Positions 25,679 to 33,620 of a DNA stretch of 38,630 nt are shown here, piece after piece. Below the pieces are notes generated by a model. The model was not told the origin of the DNA and ran no database searches. It saw only the letters and a program-made list of their open reading frames with translations. The stretch comes from CALAMD01 sp035301345 (GTDB lineage: Bacteria > Bacillota > Bacilli > Bacillales > Amphibacillaceae): the NCBI GenBank assembly GCA_035301345.1, contig DATGUM010000019.1, positions 1 through 38,630 of the forward strand, given 5' to 3'. Both the position numbers and the translations under genes were made by a program. The first letter of the stretch is position 1, and every line of letters begins with the position of its first letter.

Positions 25679-25751
25679 GTATCAAATGAACATTCTTACA
25701 ATAAACGTGTGATTTTGCTTTTGTAAAATCGCTCAAAAAGGAGAATCAACA

Positions 25752-26378
25752 ATGACTGATAATGACTCTCGCTCAGCTCGACAAGATAAAAGGAGAAAAA
25801 ACAATCGTCTAATTGTCACGCTTATTAGTCTTGGATCAATATTAGCTATTTTACTTATAGCTATGTTAGTCATCGGAAGTGACAATGACGACGAAAGCGA
25901 GCAACTCGTTGATGACGGTGTAGAAGAAAGTGAAAAAGAAGATGAAGAAGAACAGTCTAATGATGATTTTCTCGTCATAGAAGAAGATGAGAATAATGAA
26001 GAACAAAGTGAGCAAGATGAAGAAGACGAAGAAGAAGTCAGTTATGAACATGAGCACGTTGATAGCGACGACGATAATGTGTTAGAAGCGTACAAAGCAA
26101 ACTGGGATCCTATCGGTACGTCACAGACAGAACCACATACGGTTAATTTCGATGAAGATTCTAAAGACCGTGAAGAAATGAAAAAAGCGATTCAAATAGC
26201 AACAGAACTTGATGAAATGGTCATATGGTGGATTGGTAATGATGGGGATCAAAAAGTAACGGCAACAGTGTCACCAATGGATGAGTCACTCACATATCGC
26301 GTGTATTTAACGTGGGAAGAAAACCACGGATGGAAGCCGACACTCGTAGAACAGTTAGTCGAAAATGACAAAAAATAA
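25752..26378 (+). CDS. yrrS: YrrS-like membrane protein (DUF1510)
   Basis: This 208-residue protein has a basic cytosolic start (RQDKRRKNNR), one transmembrane helix (about 20-41), a very acidic low-complexity linker (about 43-110, mostly D, E, S, N, Q) and a folded C-terminal part (about 111-205) with WDPIGTSQTEPH and WWIGNDGDQKVTATV. This matches YrrS (DUF1510) of Bacillus, encoded beside greA and mtnN. In Bacillus, YrrS has been linked to cell-envelope complexes; the precise function is not known. RBS AAAAGGAG. The gene is 18 nt before mtnN. Confidence 0.85.
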   Translation: MTDNDSRSARQDKRRKNNRLIVTLISLGSILAILLIAMLVIGSDNDDESEQLVDDGVEESEKEDEEEQSNDDFLVIEEDENNEEQSEQDEEDEEEVSYEHEHVDSDDDNVLEAYKANWDPIGTSQTEPHTVNFDEDSKDREEMKKAIQIATELDEMVIWWIGNDGDQKVTATVSPMDESLTYRVYLTWEENHGWKPTLVEQLVENDKK

Positions 26379-26396
26379 TAACAGAGGAGTATTTCA

Positions 26397-27086
26397 TTGA
26401 AAATTGGTATTATTGGTGCAATGGATGAGGAAATTCAATATTTACTAGAAGAGATGACTCATAAAAAAGAACGGGAAGTAGCAGGATCACTGTTTGTGGA
26501 AGGGAAAATACATGCTAAAGATGTTGTCTTGCTGAAGTCAGGCATTGGAAAAGTAAATGCTGCGATCGCGACGACAATTTTACACGAACGCTACTCACCA
26601 GATGCAGTTATAAACACTGGTTCGGCTGGTGGTTTAGATGAGACGTGTAACGTAGGAGATGTCGTGATTGCTAGTTACGTCATTCATCATGATGTTGACG
26701 TTACAGCATTTAATTATGATTTTGGCCAAGTGCCAGGAATGCCAACGAGATTCCTTGCTGATGAACAATTAAATAAAATTATCGAAAAAATTGTCATTAA
26801 TCATGATACGGTTGCTCATATTGGAGCGATTGCTACAGGTGATTCTTTTATGAACAACAAGGATCAAGTCGCTAAAGTGATGAAACATTTCCCGTCTACA
26901 ACAGCGGTAGAAATGGAAGCAGCTTCAATTGCTCAAGTATGTCATCGTTACGAAACGCCGTTTGTTATGATTCGTGCATTATCAGATATTGCAGGTAAAC
27001 ATTCATCAATATCCTTTGATCAATTCCTCGATACAGCAGCAAAAAATGCATCATCCATGATTGTTAACTTTATTGCTGAATTATAA
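26397..27086 (+). CDS. mtnN: 5'-methylthioadenosine/S-adenosylhomocysteine nucleosidase
   Basis: MtnN (Pfs) cleaves methylthioadenosine and S-adenosylhomocysteine, recycling by-products of SAM chemistry. Its 229 residues start with IGIIGAMDEEI, where the glutamate pair is part of the active site. They contain GSAGGLDETCNVGDVVIAS, and near the end VEMEAASIAQVC and ALSDIAG, where the Asp is the general acid of the family. The start is TTG 26397 behind AGAGGAG; no ATG fits. It is followed by a modest hairpin. Direct mtnN-yqeG neighbourhood is seen in Staphylococcus. Confidence 0.96.
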   Translation: MKIGIIGAMDEEIQYLLEEMTHKKEREVAGSLFVEGKIHAKDVVLLKSGIGKVNAAIATTILHERYSPDAVINTGSAGGLDETCNVGDVVIASYVIHHDVDVTAFNYDFGQVPGMPTRFLADEQLNKIIEKIVINHDTVAHIGAIATGDSFMNNKDQVAKVMKHFPSTTAVEMEAASIAQVCHRYETPFVMIRALSDIAGKHSSISFDQFLDTAAKNASSMIVNFIAEL

Positions 27087-27109
27087 TATATGATGTATGA
27101 AATACCGTT

Positions 27110-27142
27110 CTGCCCTCTGTCTCATTGATAGGGGGCAGTTTA
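27110..27142 (+). terminator. Hairpin after mtnN
   Basis: CTGCCCTCT (27110-27118) pairs with AGGGGGCAG (27130-27138) with one G-U pair. Only a short TTTAT tail follows, so it is a moderate terminator. Confidence 0.6.
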
Positions 27143-27179
27143 TCATGACTGCGTACGTAACAAACGTCATACAATAATG

Positions 27180-27209
27180 TTTTCATTTATATACAATAAA
27201 CGGTAAGAT
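27180..27209 (+). promoter_or_regulatory. Possible promoter of the yqeG-comEC run
   Basis: TTTTCA (27180-27185) and TAAGAT (27204-27209) are 18 bp apart. It is weak, but it sits in the only gap before a run of tightly spaced genes. Confidence 0.35.
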
Positions 27210-27255
27210 ATAGATAGATTGCTTTCAATTTCATTGGAAAATTAGAGGTGTCATC

Positions 27256-27774
27256 ATGTTATTTAATAAATTTGTACCTGATCATTATTATGAACGCGTT
27301 TTTGATATAGATTTACAACAACTAGTCGATGAGGGAATCAAAGGTATTATTACTGATTTAGATAATACACTCGTGCCGTGGGATGAGAGAAGTGCAACAG
27401 AAGAAGTACTTGAATGGTTTAAAAAGGTAGAAGCTCACGGACTCGATCTCGTGATTATTTCTAACAATAATGAGGAACGTGTCCAATATTTTTGTGAACC
27501 ATTAACGATTCCTTATTTCTCATTTGCAAAAAAACCATTAAAACGCACATTTAATCGCGGAGCGAAAAAAATGAACTTAAAAAAATCAGAAGTTGCTGTA
27601 GTCGGTGATCAATTGTTAACAGATATTTTCGGGGGAAATAGAGCAGGGTATAAAACAATTTTAGTTGCCCCGATTGTGGAGTCTGATGCGAAAATTACAC
27701 AGTTTAATCGACGCATTGAGCGCTTCGTTTTAAATCGTTTAAGAAAACAAGGGAAAGTTAGTTGGGAGGATTAA
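27256..27774 (+). CDS. yqeG: HAD-superfamily phosphatase YqeG
   Basis: This 172-residue HAD IIIA phosphatase has the nucleophile motif TDLDNTLVPWD (D34, D36), the motif II/III region ISNNNEERV and KKP, and motif IV VVGDQLLTDIFGGNRAG. YqeG proteins are related to phosphatidylglycerophosphatase enzymes (Gep4/PGPMT1 type); the substrate here is not proven. It heads the yqeG-yqeH-aroE run, and its stop is one base from the yqeH start. Confidence 0.92.
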   Translation: MLFNKFVPDHYYERVFDIDLQQLVDEGIKGIITDLDNTLVPWDERSATEEVLEWFKKVEAHGLDLVIISNNNEERVQYFCEPLTIPYFSFAKKPLKRTFNRGAKKMNLKKSEVAVVGDQLLTDIFGGNRAGYKTILVAPIVESDAKITQFNRRIERFVLNRLRKQGKVSWED

Positions 27775-27775
27775 T

Positions 27776-28888
27776 ATGAACGAAGATATATATTGTCAAG
27801 GATGTGGAGGACCTATACAATCTGAAGCACCTGATAAGATGGGGTATGTTCCACAATCGACACTTGAAAAGTATGAACTTGATGACATACTTTGTAAACG
27901 TTGTTTTCGTTTGAAAAACTATAATGAAACACAGTCGGTAGAAGTGACAGACGATGATTTCTTACAAATGGTCAGTTCTATCAGCCAAAAAAAGGGATTA
28001 GTCATCCATATTATCGACGTGTTTGATATAGAGGGAAGTATACTTTCAAGTTTACATCGTGTCGTTGGTGATAACCAAACTATTTTAGTCGTAAATAAAA
28101 TTGACTTATTACCTAAGTCAACGAATCAACAACAACTCAAACAATGGATCCAGTCTACTGTTAAGTCACTTGGCCTTTCATTCTTAGATGTTTATTTAAT
28201 ATCTTCAACAAAAGGTCACGGATTTGAGGATCTCATTAGTGACGTTGAAAAACTGAGAAAAGGTCAGGACGTCTATGTTGTAGGAACGACTAACGTTGGC
28301 AAGTCAACGTTTATTAACCGAATTATTAAACAAGCAACGGGATTAAATGAAGTCATCACAACGTCTTACTTCCCAGGAACGACACTCGGTTTTATCGAAA
28401 TTCCACTAGATGATTCGGCATTATTAATCGACACGCCGGGTATCGTTAACCGAGAGCAAATATCGCACTACTTAGATGAAACTGATTTAAAAATTATTAC
28501 ACCGAAAAAAGAAATTAAGCCGAGAGTTTATCAATTAAACAGTGAGCAAACACTGTTTATTGGTGGACTTGCTCGCATAGACTTCTTAAAAGGCGAGCGA
28601 CAATCATTTATTTGTTATTTTGCAAACGATTTAACGATTCACCGGACGAAGTTATCTAATGCAGATGACCTTTATAATAATCATTTAGGAAAACTACTTT
28701 CTCCACCAAGTGAATCATCGCTAAAATCATTAGGTAAACTACAAAGTCAGTCATATAAAGTGCCTAATAAAAAAGTTGACTTTGTTTTTCCGGGCCTTGG
28801 CTGGATAACGATTTCTGAAGGTGATGTAACAGTAGATATACATTCATCAAAACACGTTTCACCAATGATGCGTTCGTCATTATATTAA
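27776..28888 (+). CDS. yqeH: Circularly permuted GTPase YqeH
   Basis: YqeH is a GTPase needed for 30S ribosome assembly. It has an N-terminal zinc finger (C7, C10, C40, C43) and then GTPase motifs in permuted order: G4 NKID (107-110), G5-like SSTKGHG (143-149), G1 GTTNVGKST (170-178), a G2-like PGTT (200-203) and G3 DTPG (219-222). This order is the hallmark of the YqeH/YlqF group. The C-terminal domain is the RNA/peptide-binding part. The product is 370 residues and complete. RBS GGGAGG overlaps the end of yqeG. Confidence 0.97.
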   Translation: MNEDIYCQGCGGPIQSEAPDKMGYVPQSTLEKYELDDILCKRCFRLKNYNETQSVEVTDDDFLQMVSSISQKKGLVIHIIDVFDIEGSILSSLHRVVGDNQTILVVNKIDLLPKSTNQQQLKQWIQSTVKSLGLSFLDVYLISSTKGHGFEDLISDVEKLRKGQDVYVVGTTNVGKSTFINRIIKQATGLNEVITTSYFPGTTLGFIEIPLDDSALLIDTPGIVNREQISHYLDETDLKIITPKKEIKPRVYQLNSEQTLFIGGLARIDFLKGERQSFICYFANDLTIHRTKLSNADDLYNNHLGKLLSPPSESSLKSLGKLQSQSYKVPNKKVDFVFPGLGWITISEGDVTVDIHSSKHVSPMMRSSLY

Positions 28889-28909
28889 TAAAGATAGAGG
28901 GATGGTTAC

Positions 28910-29755
28910 ATGTATAAATTCGGATTAATAGGGTATCCTGTGCAACATTCTTTATCGCCTTGGATTCATGAAAAGTTTTTAGAACAAGCGGGACTTTCAG
29001 GTACATATTCACTGATTGAAATAAAACCTGATAATTTTTCTGAAGAAATAGCTCAATTAAAAGCTAGCGATATGAATGGATTTAACGTAACAGTCCCATA
29101 TAAAGAAAAGATCATTCCATATCTAGATGAGATTGATGAAGATGCAAAAGCAATGGGGGCTGTTAATACGGTCTTAAACAAAGATGGTAAATGGATTGGA
29201 TTTAATACGGACGGAAAAGGTTACGTTCGTTCTTTACAGCATGCTTATCCACAAATATTTTCAAATAAAGCACGTGAACGCTTATTGTTACTTGGTGGCG
29301 GTGGAGCTGCACGTGGTATTTATTACGCATTGGTGACCGAAGGATTTCAGCGTGTCGATATAGCGAACCGTACGATAGCAAGTGCCGCGTCCATCAAATC
29401 TCTTACGGAAGAAAAAAAACAAACTGATACGCAAATTTTAACACTTTCAGAAGCAGAGGAAGCCCTTGATCAATATAGTGTCGTTATTCAAACGACGTCA
29501 GTTGGTATGAATCCAAATAGTGAGGAATCAATTATTTCTGTTGAACGCCTTAAAGCTGAAACGATTGTGAGCGATATCGTCTATCAACCAATTAAAACAA
29601 AATTATTAACGAAATCACATGACCGAGGAGCGAACATTCACTTCGGACACACGATGCTTTTATGTCAAGCACAATATGCGTTTGAAATATGGACAGGAAA
29701 GCGTGTCGACCTTGCGCAGATGGATGAGCAGTTGAAACAAGTTTTGGAAGGATGA
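28910..29755 (+). CDS. aroE: Shikimate 5-dehydrogenase
   Basis: AroE reduces 3-dehydroshikimate with NADPH in aromatic amino-acid and folate synthesis. Its 281 residues have the substrate-binding GYPVQHSLSPWIH (8-20), the catalytic lysine in FNVTVPYKEK, NTDGKGY, and the NADP-binding loop LLLGGGGAARG. It is in the conserved yqeH-aroE-yhbY order. Its TGA overlaps the region of the yhbY ribosome site. All expected motifs are present. Confidence 0.96.
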   Translation: MYKFGLIGYPVQHSLSPWIHEKFLEQAGLSGTYSLIEIKPDNFSEEIAQLKASDMNGFNVTVPYKEKIIPYLDEIDEDAKAMGAVNTVLNKDGKWIGFNTDGKGYVRSLQHAYPQIFSNKARERLLLLGGGGAARGIYYALVTEGFQRVDIANRTIASAASIKSLTEEKKQTDTQILTLSEAEEALDQYSVVIQTTSVGMNPNSEESIISVERLKAETIVSDIVYQPIKTKLLTKSHDRGANIHFGHTMLLCQAQYAFEIWTGKRVDLAQMDEQLKQVLEG

Positions 29756-29760
29756 TAAAT

Positions 29761-30051
29761 ATGTTAACAGGAAAACAGAAACGTTTTTTACGTGCACGAG
29801 CAAATACGTTAAAGCCTATTTTTCAAGTAGGAAAAACAGGTGTAAATGATAATATGATTGTGCAAATAAATGAAGCACTTGAAAAAAGAGAGCTTATAAA
29901 AGTAAATATATTACAAAACTGTTTAGAAGATAAACAGACAGTCGCTCAGCAAATACAAGCAGGAACTGACGGGCATATTGTACAGATTATCGGAAATATT
30001 ATAGTCGTTTATAAAGAATCTGAAGAAAATAAGCAGATTGATTTGCCGTGA
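29761..30051 (+). CDS. yhbY: RNA-binding protein YhbY (CRM domain)
   Basis: This is a single CRM-domain RNA-binding protein associated with pre-50S ribosomes. It opens with MLTGKQKRFLRARANTLKP and has the FQVGKTGVNDNM segment, which contains the conserved G-x-x-G-type loop. The frame opens at ATG 29752, which overlaps the aroE stop, but GGAAGG (29745-29750) is too near that codon, so ATG 29761 is preferred (96 residues). Its stop overlaps the nadD GTG. Confidence 0.94.
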   Translation: MLTGKQKRFLRARANTLKPIFQVGKTGVNDNMIVQINEALEKRELIKVNILQNCLEDKQTVAQQIQAGTDGHIVQIIGNIIVVYKESEENKQIDLP

Positions 30052-30614
30052 GACAAATTGGCATACTCGGAGGAACATTTGACCCTCCACATTTAGGACA
30101 TTTGTTAATTGCTGAGCAAGTAAAGGAAGCTTTATCATTAGATGAGGTTTGGTTTATTCCAACGAATGAACCCCCTCATAAAACGAATGCGATGACGCCA
30201 TCTAAACATCGTGTCATTATGTTGCAAAAGGCGATACAAGGTAATGATGATTTTCACATAAAAACAATTGAGCTTGAACGAGCTGGGAAATCATATACGA
30301 TTGATACGATTAAGCAACTTAAAAGAAGGTATGAAAATGTTCAATTTCATTTTATTATCGGAGCAGACATGGTCAACTACTTAGATCGTTGGTATCAGAT
30401 AGATGAACTCATCAAGCACGTACAATTTGTCGGTGTTGAACGACCAGGTTATGTATGCGAGACGTCGCACCCAGTCACGATTGTTGATATACCTCTGATT
30501 GATATTTCTTCGACAGATATTAGACGTCGTTTGAAAACAAATGCATCTATTCGCTATTTAACGCCCTCATCTGTCCAGCAATACATCAAGGAGATGAACC
30601 TTTATGATACTTGA
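30048..30614 (+). CDS. nadD: Nicotinate-nucleotide adenylyltransferase
   Basis: NadD makes nicotinic acid adenine dinucleotide from NaMN and ATP, an essential step of NAD synthesis. The 188-residue protein has the nucleotidyltransferase signature GTFDPPHLGH (9-18) and the C-terminal ISSTDIRRRL motif. The start is GTG 30048, inside the last codons of yhbY, with no strong ribosome site; translation is probably by coupling. It overlaps yqeK by 11 nt. Confidence 0.95.
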   Translation: MRQIGILGGTFDPPHLGHLLIAEQVKEALSLDEVWFIPTNEPPHKTNAMTPSKHRVIMLQKAIQGNDDFHIKTIELERAGKSYTIDTIKQLKRRYENVQFHFIIGADMVNYLDRWYQIDELIKHVQFVGVERPGYVCETSHPVTIVDIPLIDISSTDIRRRLKTNASIRYLTPSSVQQYIKEMNLYDT

Positions 30615-31188
30615 TGAGGCAGCGCTAGCGGTAAAAAAGGAATTAACAAATAAAAGGTATGAACATACACTGAGAGTTGTCGATGAAGCAACAAAGCTAG
30701 CTCATAACTATGGGGCAAATGTAGACGACGTTCAATTAAGTGCGATGTTTCATGATTATGCAAAAGATATGGATAAACAATTTTTACGTGATAAGATTAT
30801 GACGTCTGATTTATCGAATGATTTATTAAATTATCATGAAGAATTATGGCATGGGCCGGTTGCTTCTGTACTTGTAGAAGAACGATTTCATATAAGGAAT
30901 AAAGGTATTCAATCAGCGATAAAATATCATACGACAGGGAAGCAAGCGATGAGTGTTGTTGATGAAATTGTTTTTCTTGCAGATTATATTGAACCAGAGA
31001 GGTCGTTTCCAGCTGTTGCTGAAGTTAGAGAACATGCTTATAAAGATTTAACATTTGCTTGCTGGCTCGTCTGTCGAAACAATATTCATCATTTAACGAG
31101 TAAACGAGCACTTATCCACCCAGATACGTTACACGCATACAATGATTTAACGCGTAAACTATCAACAAAATATATGGAGGGAAACTGA
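30604..31188 (+). CDS. yqeK: HD-domain hydrolase YqeK (Ap4A hydrolase type)
   Basis: This HD-domain phosphohydrolase has 194 residues, with H21 (HTLRVV) and the HD pair H50-D51 in MFHDYAKD, followed by KYHTTG and FLADYIEP. YqeK enzymes cut symmetrical Ap4A into two ADP. The gene overlaps nadD, a fixed pairing in Firmicutes. The start ATG 30604 follows AAGGAG inside nadD. A distinct second domain is not visible. Confidence 0.92.
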   Translation: MILDEAALAVKKELTNKRYEHTLRVVDEATKLAHNYGANVDDVQLSAMFHDYAKDMDKQFLRDKIMTSDLSNDLLNYHEELWHGPVASVLVEERFHIRNKGIQSAIKYHTTGKQAMSVVDEIVFLADYIEPERSFPAVAEVREHAYKDLTFACWLVCRNNIHHLTSKRALIHPDTLHAYNDLTRKLSTKYMEGN

Positions 31189-31545
31189 TTGGTAGAAAGT
31201 AAAGAATTAGTACAAAAAATAGCTCAAGCGTGTGATGATAAACATGCAGAAAACATTGTCATATTAGATATGAAAAACCTATCATCTGTTGCGGATTATT
31301 TTATTATTTGTCATGCAAATAACACGCGACTCGTGCAAACGATTGCTAAGGAAGTAAAAGATGTTGTTACTGAACAAGAGATAGACGTTCACGTTGAAGG
31401 TGCAAATGATTCAAAATGGATTGTCGTTGAGGCTGATGGTGTGCTATGTCACATATTTCATCGCGATGAACGACTTTATTATAATTTAGAGCGATTATGG
31501 GGCGATGCTAAACAAGTCCCAATGCAAGAAGTTAAGGAAAGTTAA
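31189..31545 (+). CDS. rsfS: Ribosomal silencing factor RsfS
   Basis: RsfS binds ribosomal protein uL14 and stops the 30S and 50S subunits from joining when nutrients are scarce. The 118-residue protein has the DUF143 core: ADYFIICHANNTRLVQTIA, WIVVEADGVLCHIFHRDER and YYNLERLWGDA. The start is TTG 31189, adjacent to the yqeK stop, preceded by GGAGGG at 31176-31181. It ends 2 nt before the next gene. Confidence 0.96.
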   Translation: MVESKELVQKIAQACDDKHAENIVILDMKNLSSVADYFIICHANNTRLVQTIAKEVKDVVTEQEIDVHVEGANDSKWIVVEADGVLCHIFHRDERLYYNLERLWGDAKQVPMQEVKES

Positions 31546-31547
31546 CG

Positions 31548-32294
31548 ATGGTTTATGTGAATTTAGCTTCATTATATGATCAGTTAATGGATGAAACCGA
31601 TTATAACGATTGGATTGATTTTACTGAAAAACATTTAAAATCAATGGCTTTCTCTCCGCAACACATAGTTGATCTAGGTTGTGGTACAGCTGAATTGACG
31701 ATTCAATTAGCAAAACGGGGTTATTCATTGTCAGGCGTTGATATAGCTTCTGATATGTTGTCACAAGCTCAACAAAAAGCAATCGAAAATAACGTTAATA
31801 TATTATGGGTTAATCAAGACATCCGAGAGTTGACCGGCTTCTCTGAAACAGATGTTTTTATTAGCTATTTTGACGTGCTTAATTATATAACGAGTAAAAA
31901 TGATTTAACAAACATATTTTCACGCATTTATGACTGCTTAAAGGACGGCGGTTTATTTTTATTTGACATTCACTCGGAAAGTTATGTTAACAATCATTTA
32001 TTAAATAAAACATTTACTGAAGTGACTGATCGCGTAGCATATATTTGGGATTGTATACAAGGTGAAGAACGTGGCGAAATGTTTCATGAAATGACATTCT
32101 TTTCACTAATTGAAAATGGAACGTTCGAACGATTTGATGAAACACATCATCAACAGGTGTATGAACCAGAATTATATGCTGAATTATTATCTGCTGCTCA
32201 GTTTAAAAATGTAACTTTTGAAAAGAAAATCATCAAAAATAAGGAAACAGATGAAATAATGAGTGAAAAAGTCTTTTTTGTTGCCGAAAAATAA
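31548..32294 (+). CDS. yqeM: Class I SAM-dependent methyltransferase YqeM
   Basis: This 248-residue methyltransferase has motif I VDLGCGTAELTIQLA followed by the acidic end of beta-2 (GVDIASDML). The substrate is not known. Position between rsfS and comEA is the Bacillus yqeM position. Other motif I proteins acting on small molecules look alike, so only the fold and the neighbourhood are certain. No clear terminator follows. Confidence 0.88.
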   Translation: MVYVNLASLYDQLMDETDYNDWIDFTEKHLKSMAFSPQHIVDLGCGTAELTIQLAKRGYSLSGVDIASDMLSQAQQKAIENNVNILWVNQDIRELTGFSETDVFISYFDVLNYITSKNDLTNIFSRIYDCLKDGGLFLFDIHSESYVNNHLLNKTFTEVTDRVAYIWDCIQGEERGEMFHEMTFFSLIENGTFERFDETHHQQVYEPELYAELLSAAQFKNVTFEKKIIKNKETDEIMSEKVFFVAEK

Positions 32295-32408
32295 CATGAA
32301 TATGTCTCAATAATGGATTATGTTTATTTGCACGATTTTAATAATTAAGAGAAGATATGTGTACGCGATAAAAATGATTCTTTTATTTTAAAAAAGGTGT
32401 GAATAACT

Positions 32409-33020
32409 ATGTATTTTGTTAGAAAACATTGGTATGTATTTATTGCTGCACTTGCTCTTGTTAGTTTTTTGTTTTTAAAGCCGAAAGAAGAAGAAATCGT
32501 CGCTTCAGACGATTCAGTGGATGACGATATGTTTATTGCTGAAGCTAGTGAAGACTATGAACATGTTGAGGAAGAGAGTGAGGAACTCCAGCAAGTAGTT
32601 GTCGATGTTAAAGGAGAAGTTTTTGAACCTGGTGTTTATGAAGTTGATAGTTACTCGCGCGTCAATGATGTCATTAAAGTTGCTGGTGGGCTAACAGATG
32701 ACGCAAATGCTACAGCAATAAATCTAGCCGAACGTGTGATTGATGAAATGATTATTATCGTTCCGAAAATTGGAGAAGAAGTAGAATATTCTCAAGTTGT
32801 TCATGAACAAGGTCATTCATCTTCTGATAAAATAGCAGTTAATCACGCAACAGCGAGTGATTTAGAAAGCTTACCAGGCATTGGTCCAAAGAAAGCTGAA
32901 GCGATCATTTCTTACGTAGAAGAGTTTGGACCATTAAAAGAAGTTGATGATTTATTGAATGTATCAGGGATAGGAGAAAGTACGTTAGATAATATTCGAG
33001 AGGACGTACAAATTCCATAA
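32409..33020 (+). CDS. comEA: Competence DNA receptor ComEA
   Basis: ComEA is the membrane-anchored double-stranded DNA receptor for transformation. The 203-residue protein has an N-terminal transmembrane helix (about 8-22), an acidic linker (about 25-55), a SLBB domain (VVVDVKGEVFEPGVYEV, about 59-117) and a C-terminal double helix-hairpin-helix domain (VNHATASDLESLPGIGPKKAE, then LLNVSGIGEST). All parts are present. It is likely made from the upstream yqeG run or from a promoter within the 114-nt gap; no clear ComK site was found. The operon continues with comEB and comEC. Confidence 0.95.
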   Translation: MYFVRKHWYVFIAALALVSFLFLKPKEEEIVASDDSVDDDMFIAEASEDYEHVEEESEELQQVVVDVKGEVFEPGVYEVDSYSRVNDVIKVAGGLTDDANATAINLAERVIDEMIIIVPKIGEEVEYSQVVHEQGHSSSDKIAVNHATASDLESLPGIGPKKAEAIISYVEEFGPLKEVDDLLNVSGIGESTLDNIREDVQIP

Positions 33021-33053
33021 ATGGAAATAATTGTCAGATAGTGAGGTGGAAGA

Positions 33054-33614
33054 ATGGATAGGATTTCATGGGATCAGTATTTTATGGCTCAATGTTATTT
33101 ATTAGCACAAAGAAGTACGTGCACAAGGTTAATGGTCGGTGCGACAATTGTAAGAGATAATCGCATCATTGCAAGTGGTTATAACGGAAGTGTATCTGGT
33201 AGTAAACATTGTATAGAACACGGATGCTATATCATTGATAATCATTGTGTAAGAACGATTCACGCAGAGGCTAATGCCCTGTTACAATGTGCAAAGTTTG
33301 GTGTACCAACTGAAGGAGCAAGCATGTATGTAACACATTTTCCATGTTTACAATGTTGTAAACAAATCATCCAGAGCGGTATCAGACATATTTTTTATGC
33401 AAGTGACTATCGTAATAGTGAATATGCGTTAGAATTATTTCAAGAATCGCAGACGACAGTGAAAAAAATCGAACTTAAAGATATATTTATTGAAACGAAT
33501 AATGAAGCAAAAGAAGACTTTGTTGACGAGTTAATGGGCATTATTGAAGCAGATGCTAGTCAGACAGTTAATATTGAACAGTTAAAAAGTAAGAAAAATG
33601 AATTATATCGGTGA
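33054..33614 (+). CDS. comEB: ComEB, dCMP deaminase family
   Basis: This is a zinc-dependent deaminase of the dCMP/cytidine family with 186 residues. The zinc site has HAE at 70-72 and PCLQC (C98 and C101). The GATIVRDNRIIASGYNG block is also typical. dCMP deaminase would feed dUMP and dTMP synthesis. In Bacillus, comEB is dispensable for DNA uptake despite its operon position. The C-terminal tail after about residue 150 looks disordered. It directly precedes comEC. Confidence 0.93.
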   Translation: MDRISWDQYFMAQCYLLAQRSTCTRLMVGATIVRDNRIIASGYNGSVSGSKHCIEHGCYIIDNHCVRTIHAEANALLQCAKFGVPTEGASMYVTHFPCLQCCKQIIQSGIRHIFYASDYRNSEYALELFQESQTTVKKIELKDIFIETNNEAKEDFVDELMGIIEADASQTVNIEQLKSKKNELYR

Positions 33615-33620
33615 TTGCCG

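Noticed and set aside
32370..32385. AAAA-N6-TTTT half-site resembling a ComK box before comEA
   Set aside because: Spacing is off by one, only a single half-site is present, and such A/T patterns are frequent in this AT-rich DNA.
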